Origin: Sphingomonas bacterium
GTDB taxonomy: Bacteria; Pseudomonadota; Alphaproteobacteria; Sphingomonadales; Sphingomonadaceae
Assembly (NCBI GenBank): GCA_030149245.1
Contig: JASBRX010000031.1
Location: 59,735-123,734 of the forward strand
Direction of reading: 5' to 3'
DNA: 64,000 nucleotides
Below the pieces are notes generated by a model. That model was not told the DNA's origin. It saw only the letters and a program-made list of their open reading frames with translations, and ran no database searches. A program made the translations under genes and the position numbers. Shown here one piece after another: positions 56,750-64,000 of the stretch (its first letter is position 1; each line of letters begins with the position of its first letter).

Positions 56750-57466
56750 GTGATCCACGCACTCGCCAACCCCACGCGCTTCCTCAAGATCGCGCGCCCG
56801 CTGACGCCCATCCTGTTCTGGAGCGGGCTGCTGCTGACGCTTGTCGGTGCCTGGGGCGGGCTGACGCAGACGCCGCCGGACTATCTGCAAAAGGAAAGCG
56901 TCCGCATCCTGTACATCCATGTGCCGAGCGCGTGGCTGGGCATGGGTGGGTGGAGCGCGCTGGCGATCGCGTGTTTTGCCTTTCTTGTATGGCGGCATCC
57001 GCTGGCGGCGCTGGCCGCGCGGGCGACTGCGCCAGTGGGCGCGGTGTTCGCCGCTTTGTGCCTGATCACCGGATCGATCTGGGGCCGTCCGACCTGGGGC
57101 ACCTGGTGGGAGTGGGACGGGCGGCTGACGTCGATGCTGCTGCTGCTGTTCATCTATATCGCGTGGATCGCGCTAGAACGCGCCGATCGCGAGCGCGGTG
57201 GAGACGGGCGCATCCCGGCTTTGTTCGGGATTGCGGGGACGGTTTTGCTGCCGGTCATCCGCTATTCGGTGGTGTGGTGGAACACGCTGCACCAGGGGCA
57301 GAGCCTGACGCTGACCAAATCCACCATCGACGATTCGATGCTGTGGCCGCTGCTCCTGACGCTGCCCGGTTTTTCGCTGTTGTTCGGCGGGATCGTGCTG
57401 ATGCGGATGCGCGCGGTACTGGCGGAGCAGCGGGTCGAGGCGCGGATGCGGAGGCTGGCGGCATGA
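56750..57466 (+). CDS. ccmC: Heme exporter/handling protein CcmC
   Basis: Inner-membrane protein that delivers heme to CcmE in cytochrome c maturation system I. 238 residues, six membrane helices. Seen: the WWD motif in WGTWWEWDGRLTS, and conserved histidines in YIHVPSAW and WWNTLHQGQSL. It starts with GTG at 56750. First gene of the ccm operon; it overlaps ccmD by 4 nt. The ATP-binding and permease genes ccmA and ccmB are not here. Confidence 0.96.
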   Translation: MIHALANPTRFLKIARPLTPILFWSGLLLTLVGAWGGLTQTPPDYLQKESVRILYIHVPSAWLGMGGWSALAIACFAFLVWRHPLAALAARATAPVGAVFAALCLITGSIWGRPTWGTWWEWDGRLTSMLLLLFIYIAWIALERADRERGGDGRIPALFGIAGTVLLPVIRYSVVWWNTLHQGQSLTLTKSTIDDSMLWPLLLTLPGFSLLFGGIVLMRMRAVLAEQRVEARMRRLAA

Positions 57467-57594
57467 ACCATTGGCCGTTCATTATCGCCGCCTATGCGGT
57501 CGTGCTCATCGGCATCGGCGGGCTGTCGCTGTTCAGCTGGCGCGCGATGCGGCGGGCCGAGGCGGCTGCGGACGCGATGAGGGAGCGGCGATGA
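57463..57594 (+). CDS. ccmD: Heme exporter accessory protein CcmD
   Basis: 43 residues, below the usual gene-finding cutoff. A single membrane helix (FIIAAYAVVLIGIGGLSLFSW) followed by a basic/acidic cytoplasmic tail (RRAEAAADAMRERR). CcmD stabilises the CcmABC-CcmE complex. The ATG overlaps the ccmC stop, and its stop overlaps the ccmE ATG. The position is exactly that of ccmD. Confidence 0.9.
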   Translation: MNHWPFIIAAYAVVLIGIGGLSLFSWRAMRRAEAAADAMRERR

Positions 57595-58025
57595 AGGCGA
57601 AGCACCAGCGGCTGACGCTCGGCCTGCTTGCGCTCGCTGCGATCGGCGGGGCGAGTGGTCTCGCGCTATCGGCGCTGCGCGACGAAGCGGCGTTTTTCTA
57701 CACGCCGAGCGATCTGGCGACGAAAAAGCCCGAGCCGGGCCGCGCGGTGCGGCTGGGCGGGATGGTGCAGGCGGGCAGCATCAGGAAGATGGCCGATGGC
57801 GTCACCATCACCTTCATCGTCGCGGACAATGGCGGGACCGTCCCGGTGCGCTTTACCGGTGTTGCGCCGGACCTGTTCAAGGAAAATTCCGGCGTCGTGG
57901 CTGAAGGGAAGTTCATGCCCGATGGCAGCTTCACCGCCGACAATCTGCTTGCCAAGCATGACGAGCGCTACATGCCGCCGGAGATCGCCGACAAGATGCC
58001 CGCGCCGGAGAACATGACGCGATGA
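57591..58025 (+). CDS. ccmE: Cytochrome c maturation protein CcmE
   Basis: Periplasmic heme chaperone tethered by one N-terminal helix (LTLGLLALAAIGGASGLALS). 144 residues, OB-fold. Seen: the heme-attaching histidine in LLAKHDERYMPPE near residue 122, with the tyrosine three residues on. Preceded by FYTPSDLATKKPEPG. Coupled to ccmD and ccmF by ATGA overlaps. Confidence 0.96.
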   Translation: MKAKHQRLTLGLLALAAIGGASGLALSALRDEAAFFYTPSDLATKKPEPGRAVRLGGMVQAGSIRKMADGVTITFIVADNGGTVPVRFTGVAPDLFKENSGVVAEGKFMPDGSFTADNLLAKHDERYMPPEIADKMPAPENMTR

Positions 58026-59959
58026 TTGCCGAGGCCGGACTGGCGGCATTGTGGTTCGCGGCGGCATTGGCGCTGCTCCAGCTGCTTGCGGCCGGGCTGG
58101 GGCTGCGGATGCAGGCAAGCGCGTCGGGCGGCGACCTGATCGCGGCGGTGCGCCCGGTGGCAATCGTGCAGGGGCTGCTCGCTGCCCTTTCTTTCGCCCT
58201 GCTGATCACCCTGTTCGTCCAGTCGGACATGTCGGTGCTGCTGGTCGCGCAGAACAGCCATTCGGCCAAGCCGATGCTCTACAAGATTGCGGGCACATGG
58301 GGAAACCATGAAGGCTCGATGCTGTTGTGGGTCACGGTGCTTGCGCTGTCGGGCGGGGCGATTGCGCTGCTGGAGCGGCAGCTCGACCGCGCGACGCTGA
58401 CCGCGACATTGGGCGCGCAGGCGGCGATTGCCTTGGGCTTCTACGCGTTCATGCTGATCGCATCGAACCCGTTTGCGCGGCTCGATCCGGCGGCGGTGGA
58501 TGGGCTGGGGCTCAACCCGTTGCTGCAGGACCCTGGCCTCGCCTTCCACCCGCCGACACTCTATTTCGGCTATGTCGGGCTGTCGGTTGCGTTCTCGTTC
58601 GCGGTCGGCGCGATGGTGACTGGCGTGGTCGGTCCGGCCTTTGCGCGCGCGATGCGGCCCTGGGTGCTCGCGGCCTGGGTGTTTTTGACGATCGGGATCA
58701 CGGCGGGCAGCTACTGGGCATATTATGAGCTGGGCTGGGGCGGCTGGTGGTTCTGGGACCCTGTCGAGAATGCCTCGCTGATGCCGTGGCTCGCAGCGAC
58801 GGCGCTGCTCCATTCGGTCAATGTGCTGGCAGCGCGGGACGGGCTGCGTGCCTGGACGCTGATGCTGGCGGTCGTCGCATTCTCGATGTCGATGCTGGGC
58901 ACATTCTTGGTGCGCTCGGGCATTTTGACGAGTGTGCATGCGTTTGCGGTCGATCCGACGCGTGGGTCGTTCATTCTGGTGCTGCTCGCGCTCTATATCG
59001 GCGGGGCGCTGCTGCTGTTCGCGCTGCGCGCCGGGACGGTGCGGGCTGGGCAGGGCTTCGATCCGCTAAGCCGTGAGGGCGGGCTGGTGCTCAACAATCT
59101 GCTGCTCACCGTGATCCTGGGCATCGTGCTGATCGGGACGCTGTACCCGATCGCGGCGCAGGCGATGGGTGAGCAATTGTCGGTTGGGCCGCCCTTCTTC
59201 AACAAGACCACGGGGCCGATCGCGCTGATCCTGGTCGCGGCGATGGCGGTCGGGCCGCTGCTCAAATGGCGGCGGGACGACGCCAATGCGGTGCTGGGCA
59301 AGCTGACGGCCCCGGTCGCGGCGGCCATGCTCGCAATGGCTGCGACGTTCGTTTTCGCCAGCGACACGGGCTGGATGGAACTGGTGGCGCTCGGCCTGGC
59401 CGCAGGGCTGGCGGTCGCGAGCTTTGCGCCGCTGTGGAAGCGCAAACTGCTGCGCACGCCGCTCTTCACCTGGGGTATGGTGGTCGCGCATTTCGGTGTT
59501 GCCGTAAGCCTGGCCGGCATGGCGGCGGACAGTGCCTTTACCAAGGAACGATTGGTCGCGGCGGTCTATGGTCAGCCTTATCAGGTTGGGCCGTGGCGGG
59601 TCGTGCTGGATGGCGTTGGACCTGCGATCGGCGATAACTGGACGGCGGTCGAAGGGCGGCTGACCGCGCGGCGCGATGACAGTTCCACAATCCTGATGCG
59701 CCCGCAGCGTCGTTTCTATCCCTCGCCCCCGACCGACACGGCCGAGGCAGCGATCGAGACGCGCTGGAACGGGCAGCTCTATGCCGTGCTTGGCGAGCAG
59801 GACGCGCAGGGGCGCTGGCAGTTGCGGCTGTGGTGGAAGCCGTTCGTGACGCTGATCTGGTTCGGCGGCGGGCTGATCGCGCTGGGCGGGGCGCTGTCAC
59901 TGTTCGGACGGCTGTTCCGCGAGCGGCGCAATGCGCGGCGGCGGGAGGAGGCGGAATGA
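58022..59959 (+). CDS. ccmF: Heme lyase CcmF
   Basis: Large inner-membrane component that attaches heme to apocytochrome c. 645 residues, about 15 membrane helices. Seen: NSHSAKPMLYKIAGTWGNHEG, the WWD motif in ELGWGGWWFWDPVENASLMP, and conserved histidines (LAFHPPTLYFGYVG; SVHAFAVDP). Overlaps ccmE at the start and ccmG at the end (both ATGA). Confidence 0.96.
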   Translation: MIAEAGLAALWFAAALALLQLLAAGLGLRMQASASGGDLIAAVRPVAIVQGLLAALSFALLITLFVQSDMSVLLVAQNSHSAKPMLYKIAGTWGNHEGSMLLWVTVLALSGGAIALLERQLDRATLTATLGAQAAIALGFYAFMLIASNPFARLDPAAVDGLGLNPLLQDPGLAFHPPTLYFGYVGLSVAFSFAVGAMVTGVVGPAFARAMRPWVLAAWVFLTIGITAGSYWAYYELGWGGWWFWDPVENASLMPWLAATALLHSVNVLAARDGLRAWTLMLAVVAFSMSMLGTFLVRSGILTSVHAFAVDPTRGSFILVLLALYIGGALLLFALRAGTVRAGQGFDPLSREGGLVLNNLLLTVILGIVLIGTLYPIAAQAMGEQLSVGPPFFNKTTGPIALILVAAMAVGPLLKWRRDDANAVLGKLTAPVAAAMLAMAATFVFASDTGWMELVALGLAAGLAVASFAPLWKRKLLRTPLFTWGMVVAHFGVAVSLAGMAADSAFTKERLVAAVYGQPYQVGPWRVVLDGVGPAIGDNWTAVEGRLTARRDDSSTILMRPQRRFYPSPPTDTAEAAIETRWNGQLYAVLGEQDAQGRWQLRLWWKPFVTLIWFGGGLIALGGALSLFGRLFRERRNARRREEAE

Positions 59960-60479
59960 GCCGCTGGAAATTGTGGCTGCCGCTGATCGGCTTTGCGGCG
60001 CTGGTCACCGTTGCGGTGTACGGCCTGCGTGGCAGCGGCGAGGCAGTGGTCAAGTCGGCTTTGATCGGCAAGCCGCTCCCCGAATTCGCATTGCCCGCAA
60101 TGGTTCAGGGCAAACCGGGCCTGAACCGTGCGGACCTAGCCACTGGCAAGCCCCGTCTGCTCAACGTCTTTGCCAGCTGGTGCGTGCCGTGCATCGCCGA
60201 GGCACCGCAACTGATGCAGCTCAAGGCCGCCGGGGTGCAGATCGACGCGATCGCGATTGCCGATACACCGGAGGCGGTTGCGGGGTTTCTGTCGCGCTAT
60301 GGCGACCCCTATGCGCGGATCGGTGACGATCGCCAGCGCGCGGTGCAGATCGGGATCGGGTCGTCTGGCGTGCCCGAGACGTTCGTGATCGACGGGCAGG
60401 GCCGCATCGCGATGCAGCATATCGGCGATATCCGTGAGGATGACGTGCCCAAGCTGCTCGCCGCGCTGGAGGCGGCGCG

Positions 60480-60483
<4 letters not shown>
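59956..60483 (+). CDS. ccmG: Thiol:disulfide interchange protein CcmG/DsbE
   Basis: Membrane-anchored thioredoxin-like protein (175 aa) that keeps apocytochrome cysteines reduced. One N-terminal helix (LWLPLIGFAALVTVAVYGL), the active site ASWCVPCIAEAP, and the cis-Pro region SGVPETFVID. ATG at 59956 overlaps the ccmF stop. Confidence 0.95.
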
Positions 60484-60859
<376 letters not shown>

Positions 60860-60860
<1 letters not shown>

Positions 60861-61516
60861 TGGGATGGGTGATGCTGGCGTTGATCGGCACGGCGGCGCT
60901 CGGCCTGCTCGCGCTGTTCGGGGCGCCCCGAAACCTGTGGAGTTTTGGCGCGGCCGCGTTGATGCTCGGTGCCACTGGCTATGCACTGCAGGCGCGGCCC
61001 GCGCTTCCCGGGGCGCCTGCCGCGGCGCGCAAGGCCGTGGCGGTGGACGAAGCGGGCGTGGCACGGATGCGGGAGCTGCGGTCTGCGATGTTCGGGCAGT
61101 TCACCACGCTCGATTATGCCTTTTATCCCGCAGACGCGCTGATCCGGTCGGGCAAGGCCGATACGGCGGCACAGCTGATGCTGGGGGCCGTGCGTCAGTC
61201 GCCGCAATCTCCGGCCCTGTGGACGTGGCTCGGTATGGCATTGGTTGAAGCGGATCAGGGGACGATGTCGCCCGCAGCGGGTCTCGCATTTCGCCGCGGC
61301 GTGACCCTTTCACCTGAACACCCTGGGCCAGCCTTTTTCTACGGCATGGCGCTCGCGCGGGCCGGGCAGCCTCAAGCGGCGATCCCGTGGCTCGGGCGCG
61401 CGCTGCAACTCACGCCGGAGCGCGCGAGCTATCGCCAGGACATTCGGGGCGCGCTGATCCAGGTGCAGATGATTGCTGCGATGCAGGCGCGGGCGGTGCA
61501 GGCACCCGCCCAATAG
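60860..61516 (+). CDS. ccmI: Cytochrome c biogenesis TPR protein (CcmI/CycH-like)
   Basis: 218 residues. Two N-terminal hydrophobic segments (VMLALIGTAALGLLALF; LWSFGAAALMLGATGYAL), then TPR-like repeats (LMLGAVRQSPQSPALWTWLGMAL; YGMALARAGQPQAAIPWLGRAL). Such proteins hold apocytochrome C-termini for heme ligation. It ends with TAG at 61516 and converges on cmk with 2 nt between them. Confidence 0.85.
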
Positions 61517-61518
61517 GA

Positions 61519-62157
61519 TCAGCGCGCAGCGGCCTTCTGCGCCAGTTGCGCATCGACCAGCTGGATCGCCTTTTGCACTGCTGCTTCGATCGAGAGGAAG
61601 CTCGTGTCGAGCACTGCGGCGTCAGGTGCGGCCATGAGCGGGGCTTCGCTGCGTTTGCTGTCCCGCTCGTCGCGCGCGCGGATGTCGGCGAGCACGCGAT
61701 CGAGGCTGACCGAGGAGCCGCCTTTACGCAGTTCCGCATGGCGGCGACGCGCGCGGATCATCGGGGTTGCCTTGACGAACAGCTTGGCGTCGGCATCGGG
61801 GGCGATCACCGTGCCGATATCGCGCCCGTCGAGGATCGCGCCAGCGGGTTGGGCGGCAAAGCGCTTCTGTCGCTGCAGCAGCGCCGAACGCACCAGCGGA
61901 TGCGCCGAGACGACCGACGCGGCCTGCCCCACCTCATCGGTGCGCAACCATTCGTCGGCGAGCAGCAGGTCGTCGAAACTGGTCGCGGCGACCGCATCCG
62001 CCTCCTGCGCGGGATCGAGCTCGTCGCGCAACACGGTGGCAGCGACGGCGCGATAGAGCAGCCCGGTGTCGAGATGCGGGAGGGCATAATGGCGGGCAAG
62101 CGCGCGGGCGATGGTGCCCTTGCCGGAAGCTGCAGGTCCGTCGACGGCAATGATCAT
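61519..62157 (-). CDS. cmk: Cytidylate kinase
   Basis: Phosphorylates CMP and dCMP. 212 residues. Seen: [20 protein letters not shown] (P-loop), [12 protein letters not shown] and [20 protein letters not shown]. The ATG at 62157 overlaps the aroA stop (ATGA). In many proteobacteria rpsA follows cmk; here the next gene is the convergent ccmI. Confidence 0.96.
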   Translation of the reverse strand: MIIAVDGPAASGKGTIARALARHYALPHLDTGLLYRAVAATVLRDELDPAQEADAVAATSFDDLLLADEWLRTDEVGQAASVVSAHPLVRSALLQRQKRFAAQPAGAILDGRDIGTVIAPDADAKLFVKATPMIRARRRHAELRKGGSSVSLDRVLADIRARDERDSKRSEAPLMAAPDAAVLDTSFLSIEAAVQKAIQLVDAQLAQKAAAR

Positions 62158-63488
62158 GGCTGGTGGTCGGTCAGTCGGTCGAGGGTGGAGAAGAACCCCG
62201 GATAGCTGGTCGCGACCGGGCTGGCATCGTCGATCGACACGGCATTGCGCGCGCCAAGTCCAGCCACGGCCATGCTCATCGCGATACGATGATCGAGTTT
62301 CGAGGCGATCTGTGCGCCGCCGGGAAGCAGATCGCCGCCATTGCCGTGGATGGCGAGGCCGTCCTCAAACTCTTCGAGCTGCACGCCGTTGGGAGCGAGC
62401 GCCGCGACCATTGCCGCGATTCGATCGGATTCCTTGACGCGCAGCTCTTCTGCCCCGCGCGCGACGGTGCGGCCGCTGGCGAAGGCGGCGGCGACGAATA
62501 GCACGGGGTATTCGTCAATCATGCTGGGGGCGAGATCGGGCGGCACCTCGATCGCGGTCAGCGGGGCATGGCGGACCTGGAGGTCGGCGACCGGCTCGCC
62601 GCCGACGATGCGGGGGTTCAGTTCGGTGATGTCCGCACCCATCATCCTGAGCGCGGTAATGATCCCGGTGCGCGTCGGGTTGAGGCCGACATTGGCGATG
62701 ACGATGTCGGAGCCGGGGACGATCGACGCGGCGACCATCCAGAAGGCGGCGGATGAGGGGTCGCCGGGTACCGCAATCTGCTGGGGCTTCAGTTCCGCCT
62801 CACCGCGAATCGCGATCACGCGGCCTTCCGGCGTTTCCTCGACGGTCAGATCTGCGCCAAAGCCGCGCAGCATGCGCTCGCTATGGTCGCGGGTCGGGAC
62901 GGGTTCGATCACCCGGGTAACGCCCGGCGTGTTGAGCCCGGCGAGCAGCACCGCCGACTTGACCTGGGCCGACGCGACCGGGAGCGTGTAGTCGATCGGC
63001 ACGGCGGGACACAGGCCGCGCATGGTGAGCGGCAGACGCCCGCCTGGGCTGGAGGTGAACTCGGCGCCCATCGCCGACAAGGGATCGATCACGCGACCCA
63101 TCGGGCGTTTCGACAGCGACGCGTCGCCAGTGAATGTGGCAGTGATCGGATGGCTGGCGACCAGGCCCATCAGCAGGCGGGTCGAGGTGCCGGAATTGCC
63201 CATCTCCAGCGCCGTCTGCGGCTGGAGCAGCCCGCCAACGCCGACGCCGGCGACATGCCAGATGCCGTCCGCGTCCCGCTCGATCGTCGCCCCCATCGCG
63301 CGCATCGCAGCGGCGGTGGCGAGCACATCCTCTCCCTCCAACAGCCCTTCGATCCGGCTTTCACCGACTGCGAGTCCGGAAAACATCAGCGAGCGGTGGC
63401 TGATCGACTTGTCGCCGGGAATGGTGACGGTGCCGCGCAACGCGCCGCGGGCGGAAATGGCGAGGGGGAGGGGGGAATGTGCGCTCAT
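62154..63488 (-). CDS. aroA: 3-Phosphoshikimate 1-carboxyvinyltransferase (EPSP synthase), class II type
   Basis: Sixth step of the shikimate pathway. 444 residues. Seen: [20 protein letters not shown], the [13 protein letters not shown] loop, [18 protein letters not shown], and [18 protein letters not shown]. The [17 protein letters not shown] and LDHRIAMS motifs match class II (Agrobacterium CP4-like) enzymes. At the position of CP4 Ala100 this protein has Gly, so it lacks that residue linked to glyphosate tolerance. The ATG at 63488 is chosen; the longer upstream frame has no similarity. Confidence 0.96.
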   Translation of the reverse strand: MSAHSPLPLAISARGALRGTVTIPGDKSISHRSLMFSGLAVGESRIEGLLEGEDVLATAAAMRAMGATIERDADGIWHVAGVGVGGLLQPQTALEMGNSGTSTRLLMGLVASHPITATFTGDASLSKRPMGRVIDPLSAMGAEFTSSPGGRLPLTMRGLCPAVPIDYTLPVASAQVKSAVLLAGLNTPGVTRVIEPVPTRDHSERMLRGFGADLTVEETPEGRVIAIRGEAELKPQQIAVPGDPSSAAFWMVAASIVPGSDIVIANVGLNPTRTGIITALRMMGADITELNPRIVGGEPVADLQVRHAPLTAIEVPPDLAPSMIDEYPVLFVAAAFASGRTVARGAEELRVKESDRIAAMVAALAPNGVQLEEFEDGLAIHGNGGDLLPGGAQIASKLDHRIAMSMAVAGLGARNAVSIDDASPVATSYPGFFSTLDRLTDHQP

Positions 63489-63599
63489 TGGCCGCGGCTT
63501 TGACAGGGGGCTTGCGCTATGGCAAGGCGCGCGCCACTTCAACGGGGACTAGTTTCCCGTCATCCCTGTAAATTCGAACGAAAAGGCATAGAGCGGCAC

Positions 63600-63902
63600 A
63601 TGGTGAAGCCGGAATGGGGCACGAAGCGGACCTGCCCGAAATGCGCAACGCGCTTTTACGATCTGACCAAGGATGAGCCGGTCACCTGCATCAGCTGCGG
63701 CTATGCCTGGGAGCCCGAGCCAATCCTGAAGTCCAAGCAGCCGCTGCCGTTCGAGGCGGTGAAGGCTGACATCGAGAAGGTGAAGAAGGACGATACGGAT
63801 CTCGGCGACGAAGATCTGGACATCGACGAGGACGCCGAGGGTTCGCCCGACGATGACGTCGATCTGGGCGTCGATACCGGCGACACCGACGAAGAAACCT
63901 GA
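63600..63902 (+). CDS. TIGR02300 family zinc-ribbon protein
   Basis: 100 residues. A rubredoxin-like zinc ribbon with CPKCATRFYDLTKDEPVTCISCG (four cysteines) is followed by a very acidic Asp/Glu-rich tail (about residues 65-100). The family is found in alphaproteobacteria; function unknown. The start ATG at 63600 gives the family N-terminus MVKPEWGTKRTCPKC. Confidence 0.9.
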   Translation: MVKPEWGTKRTCPKCATRFYDLTKDEPVTCISCGYAWEPEPILKSKQPLPFEAVKADIEKVKKDDTDLGDEDLDIDEDAEGSPDDDVDLGVDTGDTDEET

Positions 63903-63921
63903 AACCCGGGGAAAAAAGCGG

Positions 63922-63949
63922 TTGCACACCGCGCGATGGCTGCTAAAGG
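63922..63949 (+). promoter_or_regulatory. Candidate promoter of the tRNA at the right edge
   Basis: TTGCAC (63922-63927) and TAAAGG (63944-63949) are 16 nt apart, 22 nt before the tRNA. A small hairpin CGATGGC/GCCATCG overlaps them. Weak match. Confidence 0.3.
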
Positions 63950-63971
63950 CCATCGCCTTCCCGGAACGGAT

Positions 63972-64000
63972 GGGGCCGTAGCTCAGCTGGGAGAGCGCTG
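63972..64000 (+). tRNA. tRNA (5' part only), probably tRNA-Ala
   Basis: GGGGCCGTAGCTCAGCTGGG then AGAGCGCTG is the acceptor 5' strand, the complete D-arm and the start of the anticodon stem of a tRNA. The GGGGCC start and D-arm match tRNA-Ala of alphaproteobacteria. The anticodon and 3' half lie beyond the window, so the identity is not proven. Confidence 0.85.

Overview
The window reads as chromosomal core DNA of a high-GC alphaproteobacterium, most likely Sphingomonadaceae (Sphingomonas or a close relative). The basis is the protein families and their order: the CckA hybrid kinase, a GTTC-N7-GTTC LexA operator at recA, a class II EPSP synthase, a TIGR02300 zinc-ribbon protein, a cysteine-free ribosomal protein L31, and a rseP-bamA-skp-fabZ run with no lpxD, lpxA or lpxB, as expected in bacteria that replace LPS with glycosphingolipids. 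Intergenic gaps carry several families of palindromic repeats typical of sphingomonads. I see no prophage, insertion sequence, integrase or CRISPR array.

Layout, left part. 1-3067 (minus strand): partial EEP-family nuclease, a small conserved protein, a MmcQ/YjbR protein, purN and purM. 3231-8828: a DUF2066-like secreted protein, hdaA, ppk1 and ppx, with ppx translationally coupled to ppk1. 9006-10465 (minus): I78 inhibitor lipoprotein and RNase D. 10580-15494: aspS, ppk2, sdaA and a DUF1206 membrane protein. 15491-18410 (minus): a tightly coupled lytic transglycosylase, GNAT and GreB trio. 18473-25458: dapA, smpB, DUF2062, an M13 peptidase, cckA and a single-domain response regulator. 25460-26991 (minus): a probable adenine deaminase coupled to a purine phosphoribosyltransferase.

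Layout, right part. 27164-40300: recA with its LexA box, PTP-like phosphatase, GST, symporter, M24 peptidase, a nuclease-like singleton, alaS, a secreted protein, a DUF885 peptidase, a CPA2 antiporter and a membrane protein. 40409-43552: icd, psd, pssA and a small antisense membrane protein. 43829-56231: the translation, lipid and envelope super-locus rpsB-tsf-[HEPN]-pyrH-frr-uppS-cdsA-dxr-rseP-bamA-skp-fabZ-rpmE. 56355-61516: a PilZ protein and the cytochrome c maturation operon ccmCDEFGHI, without ccmAB. 61519-64000: cmk and aroA (minus), TIGR02300, and the first 29 nt of a tRNA, probably Ala.

The most unusual signals sit together. The tsf gene (EF-Ts) has an in-frame TAG at codon 208, where relatives have Glu, and the rest of the protein is intact downstream. 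Directly after the tsf terminator, inside the normally contiguous tsf-pyrH interval, lies an atypical-codon gene encoding a HEPN-like protein with an RX4H motif. A second accessory singleton with a PD-(D/E)XK-like signature is wedged between an M24 peptidase and alaS. Everything else looks like ordinary core genome, with extensive ATGA, GTGA and TGATG translational coupling.
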